DNA from: Sclerodactyla briareus
Taxonomy: Eukaryota; Echinodermata; Holothuroidea; Dendrochirotida; Sclerodactylidae
NCBI GenBank assembly: GCA_026419785.1
Contig: JAODTK010005833.1
Coordinates: forward strand, 1 to 64,000
Length of the DNA stretch: 64,000 nucleotides
Reading direction: 5' to 3'
A program made the translations under genes and the position numbers. The notes under the pieces are model-generated. The model worked only from the letters and a program-made list of their open reading frames with translations. It did not search any database and was not told the DNA's origin. Shown piece by piece: positions 49,263 through 61,672 of this stretch (positions are counted from its first letter, which is position 1; every line of letters begins with the position of its first letter).

Positions 49263-50054
49263 GAAATTCCTATGATAGATGACATGATTTATTCCAGTCG
49301 AGTGGACCAACATAAGCACGTCACTATGCAGCCCTCCGTATTTTGGGACCTCCACTGGTGCCTTCGCCTTTTTTATCTTTACCAAATGTATTATTTCGAC
49401 AGGAATTGGTCACATTTTGTCTTGGCATCCAGCCACTACTCCCATTCTTACGACTACACTCGGAATATATCACTATAATTATTTAGAGACCAAAGCAATA
49501 TATTCATTTCGGCGGCGAGATGTCCACCAATGGAATAAGGTGTGTCACGTGCATGACAGCCACTTTGACTCTGTCAGAAATCCGAATGAATGATATTCAT
49601 ATCAGATGTCAATACAAATAATCATATTATTATCAAGCAAGGAGGTGAGATGATACATTGCGATGGTCTAATACTAAATCTGGGTCATCGCATTACATAG
49701 GATTCCTTTCTTTTTTCAGTGATCTTGTATCGCACGAATTTCAACATATCTAGTTGGCTCTTGCAGCCTTCTAAAATCAAGAGTATTCTTGTTTTGTTTA
49801 TATTATTGAAAAAAAAAAAACTAAATATTTGTCGAACAAAAGCTCATCAACATTAAAAAATAACGATATGCTATATAACCGCTCAGAAGTGTGTAAAGTG
49901 TTATCGAACAGTCATGTAATGACATGCTGTTATAGTAAGATTCTCATGCAGTGACACAAACGTATGATAAACAATTATGTCATCTTTAATTAGCATTCTA
50001 TCGAATAGTAGTATTTTCGTTCGACTGCGATCTCAATTGCTTTTTTTTTTTTAC
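49263..50054. other. No gene recognised
   Basis: A/T-rich, with short A- and T-runs. Nothing to name. Confidence 0.35.
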
Positions 50055-50227
50055 CTGGTCTCTAGCTTGACAAACTTGTTATAACTACCTTCTTCTTTTC
50101 TAGTGTCCAGTTGATACCATTGTATTTTTGTATGGACGGAATGCATTTCGACACGTACACCTTGACAGACCTGGAAGCGGGAGAGCAATTCACGTGCCAC
50201 GCTTGTCATCTGACTGTCTGAGAGCGT
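50055..50227 (-). CDS. Candidate internal exon, unknown protein
   Basis: On the minus strand an acceptor (cccgtttcag) precedes 173 bases open in one frame, ending at a donor (gaccag|gtaaaa). The translation starts 'TLSDSQMTSVARELLSRF' and includes 'VEMHSVHTKIQWYQLD', which has a natural amino-acid mix. It enters in phase 0 and leaves in phase 2. It cannot be spliced between the SRCR exons, because phase-1 entry meets a stop. If real, it belongs to another transcript nested in the intron, or to an old mobile element. The family is not recognised. Confidence 0.3.
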
Positions 50228-52520
50228 CTGAAACGGGACACACATTATGCTGCCCCGGCCCATCGATCATTCAGGTATCCTAAAGTACTGTTGTGGATCG
50301 ATGTGCCTACTTTTACCAGACAGGGAGATTATCGATTATGGAGATGTGCTCTTGGAACATACTGTAGCGGGGGTATTACTGAGTTGGTGTGATGGTATTA
50401 TGCGTACTTTTTCCTTATCAGAAGAGAGAGAGAGAAGGGGGGGGGGGAGCTGCTGACAGTCATGACAGTCAATATTGATACAGTGTCAGAGAATGGCATA
50501 GATAGAGACCGCCGAGAGAGAACCTCTTTGGCGCTCATATGTACACAGTATCAATATTTACTTCCTCTGGTCGAGCTTTCGACACAATCAGTGTGTCTGA
50601 GATTATTTTGTTGGAAGGATTTCCACTAGTCCTGCAGTCATTTAACTGATGAAGAAGGAGATCGCCGAAGTTGGCATCCAGATTATGCATGGTGGGGAAT
50701 TAGGGTACGTACTTTAAAACGCAAGATTACTAGCAACCGTTGGCACTAGAACTAATCGAATATTTCCTTCTATTCCCAAAGTTGATGCACACAGTTTCTC
50801 AGCGCCAGTAGTTCGCCAAAAAAATAATATTTGCTACGTCCAAATGTCACTATCGACAATGCGAATCAACACTTTGAAATCCCATTTACCTCCCCCACCC
50901 CCGTGACACACCCTGATCACTCTCTCATCAGCTTCATTGTAATTGCAAGATGATTTTGCTCTCTACGACCTTCTTGAACCTAAAGCTGAACTGACATTTA
51001 CCTTCACTGATATTACTATATTAAAGGCCGATGATCGTGTAACAGATCTGCTGTAAAGTAGCACGGCTGAAAGATAGGACCTTCAGAACCCCACACCACA
51101 TATGGAGGTTCAGCAATGTTGGCCTCGTTGCGATATATCCATTCACTTTTTGAGAAATTCGAGGAATCCATGACAATCTGTGCGTAACTACTCATAGACC
51201 CTAAACGGGGTTCCATCTATACTTTGTTTGGTACAAGAATTTCGAAAGTACATGTTTTACATTACCTTGTATTACGAGAGATGTTCTTGTTGTCACAAAG
51301 TAAAATTTGTGCATAGCTGCTGCGCCTTTCGTTACACTCAAATCAGCTGATTTCGGTTTATGAAATTTTGGCTGCCTCAAAATTGGTACAAAAAAAAGTT
51401 TTTTTACAAAAGTCCAGTATATTTACAAGACTTTTGACCTTTAAGGAAACATATCCTGGGAATAAGCAATATTCCAGACATTGCGAAGTGCGAAGTGCGG
51501 AACGAGCGCTGTCATGTCCCGGTGTGCGATGACAGGAAGGCGCCATCGCAAGAAGGGGACCGAGTAGGGCGAGTAACTTCGTGAAAAAGAGGAACAACTC
51601 CCTGCGCTTGGAGGAGCAATGACCATGAAAGTTTAGGCAGACGAGACAAAGAGAGAGGATACAGATCTACCGTGGGTAAAAGACTGAAAGGTGGCAGTTA
51701 TTTGGTCATCATTGATGAGACTGAAAAATGGTCTCTTTCTCCATTACAGAACTCGCCCCTTGAACCGAGGACATAGCATACTGACCCTCCTGACGACAGG
51801 TGCCCACATTCTTGTGAGGTTTCTATGCGGACTGGGAAAAGTTATTTTATCAAAATGAAATGATTGAATTATTCGCATTCTCTCATTTCATTGTCGAATT
51901 CGGATCGCTGGCAAATGGTAGACTGAAATAAACGTTTCAATGATTGAAATCGGTTCAATTTCGACTGAAAAGACAGACTCAAAGTTTATATAAAATCCGT
52001 TCGAAGTTTGAAAAGTGGATCGTTGAAATATTTTCGTTGTCGGCCGATGCTCCGTATTTTACGTTTCCTGTGGATTTATTCTGCAAAAAATATGTATCCC
52101 ATACTATTTCCTCCAGACAATTCTGTCAAGTATTAGCCTCTCCACCGTCGCTGTTTGAGTTTCACGTTCAAAAAATCCGTTCCCAGTACATTTGAAACCA
52201 CTTCAAGTTAAATACCAACGGTCCAGGGGATGCTCCCTTGGGGAGACGCGGGCTTGATTTTTATGTCCGGGAACCGGCCGATCGGCCAGTTTACTTGTCA
52301 CGTTGCAAGGGCTGGAATTCTAATGCTGAATACGAACAAGAACACTGAGAGATGATAGTGAGCCCCACCCCAGATATGGCAACCATATACCATTAGAGAG
52401 CAAATTTACATACACACACACGTACGCACCCACAAGCGTACACACACGCGCACGTAAGCTATCCTGCATAACCCTCGACAGGACTACATCGCACCGAGTG
52501 AACGGCATCATCACACTCAC
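50228..52520. other. Intron 2 of the SRCR gene: no further exon recognised
   Basis: A minus-strand frame at 51016-51216 ('SEWIYRNEANIAEPPYVVWG') has a protein-like composition but no splice sites or family. G-runs lie near 50438, and (CA)n-like text lies at 52415-52450. Confidence 0.35.
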
Positions 52521-52855
52521 CAGTGTTTCGGATACACTCAACCCCGGCCGCTCGTTGGCGTTACAGTTATGTGGACCCCTATTCCTCCGGCACTGGAAGA
52601 GATTGGACTCGTTGCCCCGACATTGTAGATCGTCCAGGAAGATATCGAGATTGGTCCAGCCAACGACACTGCCGACCGCGTCGCCACTGAAGACCCGGTG
52701 GCCCCGATGTAGCCCAGCTGCTTGCACACCACGTCACCATCGGCCACGTTCCACAGATCGTCGCACACGGTCCCCCAGCGTCGACTCCGCCCGTTCCCAG
52801 ATCTCGACGCGACCCTTGACGTCAGTACCGCCTGAGAGACGAACGTCCCCGGTGG
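52521..52855 (-). CDS. SRCR protein, middle exon (first SRCR domain; three frame breaks)
   Basis: Acceptor ...caccag precedes 52855 and donor ctg|gtgagt follows 52521; both are phase 1, as usual for SRCR exons. It reads 'GDVRLSGGTDVKGRVEIWER', then 'TVCDDLWNVADGDVVCKQLG', then 'VFSGDAVGSVVGWTNLDIF', 'LDDLQCRGNESNLFQC' and 'GPHNCNANERPG', ending in 'ECIRN'. All six group-A cysteines can be found, but in three frames. There is one extra base in the G-run near 52772. One base is missing near the ACCGGG at about 52698, and one in the G-run near 52544. The net length becomes a multiple of three once these are allowed for. The splice sites are intact, which favours sequencing error or very recent decay. 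Confidence 0.87.
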
Positions 52856-55800
52856 CTGGTGACGAAGAAGGTACTGAATAATGTTGGATTATTACAATAA
52901 GATTATAACCCTGATGCTCCCGAGGTAAACACTTTGTCGTTTCCGAACACTGTTTCCCAGGCGTTCATTGGTTACAAGTGGTCCCCATGTTTTGCCAGGG
53001 TTTAGCAATCGAGAATGCGTCTTGATTGCTTGCGTATAGCCTGCTGAGACAATCGAAGTCGATGGGTCACCCTCTCCCTCCAGCCCGCGCGCGGCCCCCA
53101 ATCCCTCGCCTCCTCACCCTCCCTCCATTCAAAGTCGAGAACTTTCAGTTGGGGCTATTCAAAGTCATTTTGTGACAAAATTGGACGAACACACCCGGAC
53201 AGTACCCTGTCGGCCTTTCCTAGGGGAGCGATTTTCTGCAATTTATTACACCGAGGTAATGCACACCATATCAACAAGTGTGTGTGAATGTTCGTCATAT
53301 ATAACATTGAGTGACAATCTTTTTGGGTTTATGATTCAGTTAGGAATTAGAGGTAGCGTTCGTTAGCCAATGAGGGAATATTGTGTTGTTGTTTGTTACA
53401 TTTAGCTGTGAAACGTAAACATCAGCGTAGTGTGAAGATCAGCTGTCGAGAGGCCCTGTACTGTAGGATACCTGTGGGATTCCCCATGAATGTAAACGGA
53501 ACCGAAGGTCGATAACTTTTTCGAGGTTATCGCGTAACTTGGATAACCCCGATATTAGTTTGCACCGAACCTGTGGTTTAAGGAAGTTTCTTAAATGTGA
53601 CATTGAGACAAACGTTACGGCTGTGTGACATCTCGTCGTGTTTTTAAAGATGTCATCAACGGTTGAGCGAGTATTATTCACAGCGCGTTACTATCCACAG
53701 AACCATTAACGACGAAGGAAGATGCGATTTAGAGCGATAGCGGAAACTTCAATGCCCGGCCAGAAGTGGATTTCTCGTGAAGAAATCACAATCGAGTAGA
53801 GAATAAGCATTGTGGGCAACGGAGCCATTTGTTATCATTACGAGGCAGAGAAGATATGGGGAACATGATGAGAACACATAACTTGGATCACACATAATCA
53901 TCGCAGGATCTTAGGTAGCTATCGACTTCAGGAACCCTCGTTCATTCATGTCGATTTCGTTTTCATTATCAAATCATAAGTACACTACTTCATAACCTCC
54001 GGCAGGGTTGGCACAAAATATAAATTAGGGTCAGCATGAATTATTGTGAATGAGTTAAATCCCATACATAACATGTATACCTGGGAGTTGATTGACAAAC
54101 GATGCAAATTTAAGAACATCTAGTTACGCTATGATACCCCCAAGTGATAAGGGTTGCCAACTGGCATTTTAGGATGTTGGATACAAAAATTGGTTTCATT
54201 TAGCATGATTTCAGCCATCAAAGGTAATCAAAATGCAAAAGTGTCACATAAAAAACAAATAATGTATTGATATGGAACATTACGAAATAATTGCAAAGCC
54301 GGCCCCATCAACCTTTTTTTGTTCCACGGGAATGGTCTTGGTGACCCAAATAATGAAAAACAGTTACCAGCTATTCTGACAACATTCTACAATCAAATTC
54401 GGAATAGAATTATAGCCAATCAAGTGTTTGTTTGGTTGAGATATAATACATTCTGAACATTACAAAATCCGATAGGCTGGAGTTGATAAATTCACTTGCG
54501 GGCGCCTAACTCGGTATCGACTAGACAGCTAAAGAATGAGTGATTTTTTTTTCTTTTCTGTCGTTGTGTCTGCAGCTAATGCATGCATTTTGTCCGTCAT
54601 ATCACAGCGATCCATTATTATTCTGTGATACAACTGTGTCTTAGAATTTACGTGACGTCGTATCGTTCCGCCTAAAAATAGAGAAGATTACCTCCCTCAC
54701 CACTTGAATGTGAGGCCAACATCTCATTTATTAATACAAGTCTTCCGCATTCGAACAGAAGCTCTCCAGCGTTACAAATTATACATAAATTGTTTGATTC
54801 AAAATGTTCAGTTATACATCATATTCGATTCATTGGAACCTTGCTATCGGACGTATTTTAATGCGTGCGCAAATAGCGGATGCAATCAGAAGGCTCGCTT
54901 TACCGCCGCTGATGGAGACTACAAATCCTCAAAATGGCACTGCCCCCCAGTTTACCGGGAATGATAGGCTATGTTTACCCCGTGGGAGGTTACTGTGCCC
55001 TTGTGTGGACGCACACGGTCTTCTACGATCCACATTTAGGCCTACCATGAAGTTAGGGTTGAATCCCCGGCGATATTGACATAGATTAGTTTTATAAGAA
55101 TCGAAAGGGATTGAAATTTGATCAAGTATGGGGATTGTATAAGTCTCGTTGAGTTTCCGTAGTCGGTGTAGTTCGGCTCGCCCTAATTCTGGAAGTACTG
55201 GACTCTCGAGGGGAATCCCCACTACGTAGAGTAAAAGCCGTGGTGAAACACCACATCGCGTGACTCCCGGGGGAATTGAACAAGGCAAGAAGCTGGCTCG
55301 CGATAATCTATCCTCGAGGTCGTCACGACTTCCATTTTATTCCTCCACGTGACTTCCATCCCCAAATGCCTGCATGACCGGTCGCTGGGACGCAAGTATA
55401 AACACGTTACTGTTATCCACTCCCATCATCAACGAACATGTTATTCGTGTAAGGGTTATTACGATATGGCGATGGTTCTCCCAACAAAAAATATCCGTCC
55501 GGATTCAGCAGAAGTCCTTCATGATATATGAATTCAGAATATAAATAGATCGACCTGGCAAGAATCGGAGCGTGCTTTTGTACTTGTCAGTCTGTGTGTA
55601 ATGTGTATGAATCCAAGCATGTAATTGTACGTATGGGTATATCTTGCAGGCATATGCAAATGAAGTGGGGTCTGGACTTTGAAGAAACATTTGTTCCAGG
55701 GCCATTGTCTGCGAGCGTAGGTATGGGCGTGAGACGCCGCTTGCGTAATTTTTTGATGATAAATCACGTTTCGATGACGTGGGATAATGCATTTGGCATC

Positions 55801-56175
55801 AAGACAACGCGATTTTTTTTTTTTTTTTTAAATATGCGGTGGCCAACCAGACTTCGTTGTGTCATTCCGGATATTAGTTAGCACTTGAGTGGTGTACATG
55901 CAGGTTCAGTATGGCTCAGTTGAATATGTGAAATATATTATTAATGCAGTTGGTGTGGAACCATAGGCCATTGAGAGTGGATCACACGGATCAGGAGCTC
56001 ATTCCCCACCTATAAAACAACCTCATTACCCAATCGGCAATAGCCTTAACATCATTCTGGTCAAAATTGAACCAGGAAATTGGAACAAAAGGGAACCAAA
56101 CTCAATGTTGTGTCATGGTTCAACCCAGATTGTGTTAAATTCAACCTAATTTGGGTCGAAACTTGAGCCCAAGTA
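52856..56175. other. Intron 1 of the SRCR gene (left part): nothing recognised
   Basis: No coding or repeat family can be named. A T-run lies at about 55812. Frames at 54704-55079 and 55349-55881 have no domain. Confidence 0.35.
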
Positions 56176-59100
56176 CATGGGCGTCGATCCTGGGGAGGAC
56201 AGGGGGACACGTCCCCCCCACTTTCGAAGTGGGGGGGGGGACAATCATATCAAATGTCCCCCCCCCCCCCACTTTTTGATCCTCGATTGAAACGAAAGTA
56301 CATGTCCGTTCATACACGTATCAGTTAAGTGGCTGTGTGGGCTGAGAAATATTGAGGAAGCAGCCTCACGAAGACCACAGTGGCCTTTATTCCGAACCCG
56401 ATTGTCCAAAATTTCCGCGCGCTGCGCAGCCCTTTGCAGAGCGCAAAGTTAGTCTGAGATGAAAAATTCGGGCAAAAATTGACAATATTCGGGGAAATCT
56501 GGACAGAAAATCGAAAAGTGAAAGAAATGCCCAAATTGTCTCCTGACCAACAAGCTGAATTTTCAATCACACGCCGAAAAACATGCAATTTTCCTCAACG
56601 CGCGCTTCGCTTGTTTTTTGTTTTTTAAACAAAGGTAGGTTTACCAAAAATGTCCAATGATTATAACACGAAGCGGCGTTGGCATAGGAGGCGGATGAGG
56701 AGTCAGACTGCTGAGGCCACTGCTCAAAATTAGGAAGAAACAGCAAGTTTGTAGGTCGATGAACAACCGCTTGGGCAAAGAATAGGCACAATTCAGGCAT
56801 ACCAAAACCTGCCAAGGGATACAAATGAGTCCACAATGTCAGCAGATTGCCGATTTTTTCACTTGTCGAAAGCCCGATGATTGAAAAAAATTGTCAATCT
56901 TGTTAAGTTTGAAACGTGATTTCATCGATGTCCAAGAAAGATGCAAACTCCGTCCGTTGCGGTATCCTGATGGTTTTTCGCTGTCAGTACTGTAGACCAC
57001 GTGCCGCACGATAGCTATGAGATTCCTGCAATAATTATGTGAGTGCAATTTTGTATTCTGGGATATATTTTACAAATTGCTCTCTAGACATCGGATTTCT
57101 AGCCAGCTGAAGGCCATCGACAGACGATGCCGTCCACTTTGACATATAATCTTGCACTTCCATTTCAACAAAACAAGTCTGTGGCCCATGATCCGAAACG
57201 AGACAAGCAAACATTTGTGGGGCGCGTCGAAATATTCCGTACATTGTAATGCGTTGTATGCGGCTATAATAGGAATGAATATGTTAACAAAACCCGAACA
57301 AGAAATTATAATTCTATCTAAGAATGTCAATCAATTTTTTAATTATAGGCTATACCATAAAACCGTTCGAAATTAGCACCGTTCGACTTTTGTGTGTTCT
57401 GCCTCTCTTAATGGAATGCACCAAAACTCGAATAATTTGTGATATTCAGTCAAACATCTTCCGTCGAAAGAAACGGGGTACGAGGCAAAAACGAAATTTA
57501 AACCTGGGTTCTCTAGAAGGGGCTAACCGGTCTGACTTCCAGGCCTTTCCCCCCAGACTCCAAAATGAGTGGTCCCATGCGAAGGTGGGATTCGGGCCAA
57601 TAACCCAAAAGAAGAGGTCAGCAAATTTTCGCACAAAAGAATCACATTTTTAGCGAATGAATGCACCCAAAGGCTCAACCAAACTTTCAAAGGGGACCGA
57701 GTAAACTCTGACTGCTGGAGACCCTCTTCACATACCCTAATAAATGTTAGCTTCTCGCCTAGTCAGAAATGTCTTACGTCACTGCTGTCGACAAGGTGAA
57801 ACATAAATCTAGACCTCAGTGACGGTTTCTAAGTTTTCCTTTCTTCCTGCAACATGAAATCAACATGGCAATTACTAATTTCGCAGGCGAAAATATCTTC
57901 ACCTAATAATCAATTTGAGTTACGCCCCATTCTGAACAGAGTAACTAGGCCACATAGTTTGTTCACATCCATTAAGTGTTAGTCAAACTGCTTGACTTCC
58001 TGGCTCAACTTACCAAATTGCGTGCCCTTTGCAGAGCGCAAAGTTAGTCTGAGATGAAAAATTCGGCAAAATTACAATAATTCGGGGAAATCTTGGACAG
58101 AAAAGGCACAGGTGAAGGAATGCCCAACCAAATTGTCTCCTGACCAGCCTGAATTTTCAAATCCAAACGCCCGAAAACCAAAAATGCAAATTTTCTCGCG
58201 CGCTTCCCAACGCGGGGCTGCTTTTACTGTCGTTTAGGCAAACATGTTCGCTAAGAACAGACGTCCCCGTCCGCACTAGGCCATTTCAGAGCACTTTTTC
58301 TGCTTTCGAATTTTTATTCCGCAGTCGACTATACGAATGCAAATGAGACCACATTGTTCACTGATGTGCTCAAACAACTTGCCCTGGCATCAAATTGGCG
58401 TAAATAGTCAAGGGGGCCATTCTCCTGGCTGAACGGAGGGTCCCAGGGTGGTCAAGAGTGAAACCCTATGTAAGGAGGACTTCTTAAAAGTTGGGGGTCA
58501 CGACCGCACAAAGACCGCGCCTGGAATGGAAATAGTCCTAGCAGATACAACCGCCATATTGCTAATTGGCAACATTTATTTTCATTCATTTTGTCCAACC
58601 CCACGTTAGGAGGTGACATTGAAACTATGCCAACATGTAAATGGAAAAGTATATCACGGATGCGTACAGAACCAACTTAGGGCAAATCAGCCATGTTATC
58701 CGAGACTGGGGGTGTCGGGCCGGGTTGCTAAAAAATAATGGAGGAAATTTGGGCAAAGTAAAAACAGAAAAGTTTTTTAATTATGGATTTGGTAGCCGAA
58801 TTTTCGCGCGCAACAGTACTGATATAAGTTGTGCATATATACTGGCCAATGTAATCCACTAACTTTTTTTATTCTGGTAAAGTTTGTTCTGCCCAATCTA
58901 CTGAGGCCTGTGAACGTGTACGTTGCACCTGGTCTTTTATTCTAGTGGGTGTGCGGTGGTTCAACATGATAATCATAATTTGCTGATCGTCTAAACTGAT
59001 TCATTTATTGTCCAACCGAACAATTATCGCGTTGAAAATTGTCTCAAATCCACACACTAATCGCAGGTCCAGGCGGGACCCCATGGAAGATCTGGACCTC

Positions 59101-59545
59101 CCCTAGGGCCGAAGTCGAGGGAATACCCTGTTTTGCATACCGAGTGTCCGATTTAAAAAATCCGAATAGCCAAATTGCAATCAATTTTTCAATGGCGTTT
59201 TTTTTACAGCGTTTGTGAATATGCGATGTATGCTTCGAATCATGTTGTTCACTCGAATATTTTCAGAAGCCGTGGACAGACTCTTGCCGTCCCCCCCCCC
59301 ATTTTTCTTAAGTGTAAAAAAATTCTTCTCTTACCTCAAATCACAACATGTGATGGGCTTCGAGTCTGGCACGAGAAGTGCCGTTTCCGTCGGCGATCTC
59401 GGAGGTATGAAAAGCGAAAATTTTTCCTTCCTACAATTCGCGCAACCGATGGTTGGCGCTCCGCTCAGCTGGTCAACATTTTCGCATGTGTCCCCCTCGA
59501 TGTGTCCCCTCCCCCCCACTTTTCAAAACGTATCGGACGCCCATG
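56176..59545. mobile_element. 3.4-kb element with CATGGGCGTC termini (hAT-like)
   Basis: It begins CATGGGCGTCGATCC and ends in the complement of CATGGGCGTCCGAT, next to C- and G-runs. Flanks CCAAGTA (56169-56175) and CCAAGTCA (59546-59553) are an 8-bp duplication with one base lost. Inside, 56430-56610 ('ctttgcagagcgcaaag...attgtctcctgacca...cgcgcttcg') recurs at 58025-58205 in direct orientation. The right 600 bp match the element at 30253. A minus-strand frame at 57244-57035 ('MFACLVSDHGPQTCFVEMEV') is protein-like but unassigned. No catalytic DDE or hAT C-terminal domain is readable. Confidence 0.82.
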
Positions 59546-60587
59546 CCAAGTCACAGTTTGGGTCTAAGGTTGGGTTAGTTGTATATAGTATCACCACCAC
59601 AGTAACACAGTAACAAAGTGGTATATATTTCACTATGTTACGTTTTCCTTACACGCTATATATATATATACTTAACCCCTACTCATTTTATTAATAATCG
59701 CAATACTTGTGGGAATTCAGTAGGAAGAGACGAAGGCATAGTCAACAACTTGTTTTGCCAAATTTGAAATGTAGCTAGGAATACATGGGAATGTCGACAT
59801 ATTAGAAAGATCTACTACAGCTGCCATGCTTCGAAATAAATAGTCAGTATTTGGTTCCGATCTTTCAGATAGAGGAGTTCGGGATCAAGTTGATAAACAG
59901 TTCAAAACCGGCCACGAATTCGAATTGTTCGACGAATTGTTCGACAATTGGTTAGGAGTATAGACTAGTCAACTGCAACTATTGTAACATATTTCCCCAC
60001 CCAGAATACCATCAGCTACCATCAGCCACGACAATTAATATTGACATAATTGACCAATGCTAAGTGTGGGGGTCACTATAGAAAACTACTAATAGCTGGT
60101 TGACGATCAAGACCGTCCTCAACGTCTAACAATAGACGACTATTTTCACAGAGGCAAAATGAACAGTTGAATATTCACAGAACCCTCCCCTGCCCGCCCC
60201 CGTTTCTACCTCGCTACCACGCACTCACTGTGTTATGCCACACTCGAGTTCGACTGATTCGTAAAGTAGAAACACACTTTTCTTAAAGGTTGTCATGGAA
60301 GGATATCTTTAGTTGACCCCTGTAAGCCAGAGTCCAGAGGTCATATAGGGGAACACACTAATCAACACACTGAAATGCTATATTTACTCGCATACCACGA
60401 ATGTTATGTATATCCAATACGAATGTTGAAAATATTGCGCAATCGGCAGTTCTCTCGGGAATTGAGGCTTAATCCTGACGCCTATCAGAGAATCAATTTA
60501 CAGATATGTTCTGAAGCTGATTAGTGAACTTTGAGCCTAATATTACCTAAATTGAAATAATTCTTGTACCCCTCCTTCCAATTTTAA
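59546..60587. other. No gene recognised
   Basis: A short TA run lies at about 59658. There is nothing else to name. Confidence 0.35.
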
Positions 60588-61668
60588 AGGGGAACTCCAT
60601 GGCAGAGGTATGTTTTCCATCCCTCCTTTCATTTCTAGATATTTTTCAGACATTCCTAACGGTGTTTTGATGGATTTGAAAGCCCTCCGTTATCATTGTC
60701 ACAGTAAATTCAAAGTCTCGCCCTTGGTTGCATAGTCATAACACAGCGCGGTACAGTGCACAGCGCCATTATTGCACAACTTTCAAATATCCACCAATAT
60801 CGTGACGAAGTCAACGAAAGCAACCAGCCTAGCCTCAGTGTGTGCTTGTACGTACGTACGTACGTGATGAGCGCTCAGCACCAGAAAGTAGCAGAACGCC
60901 AGTTCATATCATAATTCTTTCAAACTAAGAATACTGTAATTGAGAACAAATTGGATGCAAATTACACTGGGGAGTCTCCAACTCATTTCTAGTGAAGTTA
61001 TGGCCTACAACCGATTAGAAAATATCACCAGAGCAATAAATTGCCCACTCGCCAACAATCTTTTCGAACTCGCTCGATCCGACGTCACACACAAAGTCTA
61101 TTAGAGATGCCCATTGAGTTAAGTGTATGTGGAGATTCCACTGTACAAATTTCCCATTGACAGTCGTCGTAGAAGGCGTATAATCTGATTGGTCATTTTA
61201 ATCATGTGACTGCTTGTTTTGGTCAGATTGATTATGTCGGCAAAATCCAGTCATTTGTTCGAAATTTTCGACAAGAAATTGGGGTGAAAATGCTAATTTA
61301 GGAAGGGCAAGGGGTAGTACAGATTATAAAGTATGATTGTTTCGACGAGGCCATGCTAAAACTTCGACTGAGGTGATCAAATAATAAAAGTCATAGTTGG
61401 ACTGGTATAACATTGTTATCGTGCTTTTCGGTTATAAATAGCAGTCGGGTCGCCGCTTACGTCACAATTAAGGAGGATTCTAAATAGTCACGCTAAGATG
61501 GCCCTGTGCATAGTAGCGGATGTGTTATGCGGCATTAGGCAAAGGCGGGAAGTTGAACTCGGTGTTTTGGTCTTGGAGGGGTCGTTCGGAGCGCTCAAAA
61601 TACGGACTGGAAGTGGTTTGAAAAGATGCAGAAAAGTAGGAAACATGTCTCTTGCGTGGAGTTCCCCT
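60588..61668. mobile_element. 1.08-kb non-autonomous DNA transposon with TTAA target sites
   Basis: The termini are AGGGGAACTCCA on the left and its exact complement on the right. Both are flanked by TTAA (60584-60587 and 61669-61672), the target duplication of piggyBac-type elements. Inverted similarity continues imperfectly for about 190 bp per arm: 'gcatagtcataacacagcgc' near 60730 pairs with 'gcggatgtgttatgcggcat' near 61517. A 65-codon frame at 61498-61695 runs out through the right terminus and is therefore not a transposase. piggyBac TIRs usually begin CCC, so the superfamily is provisional. Confidence 0.85.
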
Positions 61669-61672
61669 TTAA

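Noticed and set aside
50055-50227. An extra exon of the SRCR gene
   Set aside because: In the phase-1 frame required by the neighbouring exons it contains an early stop.
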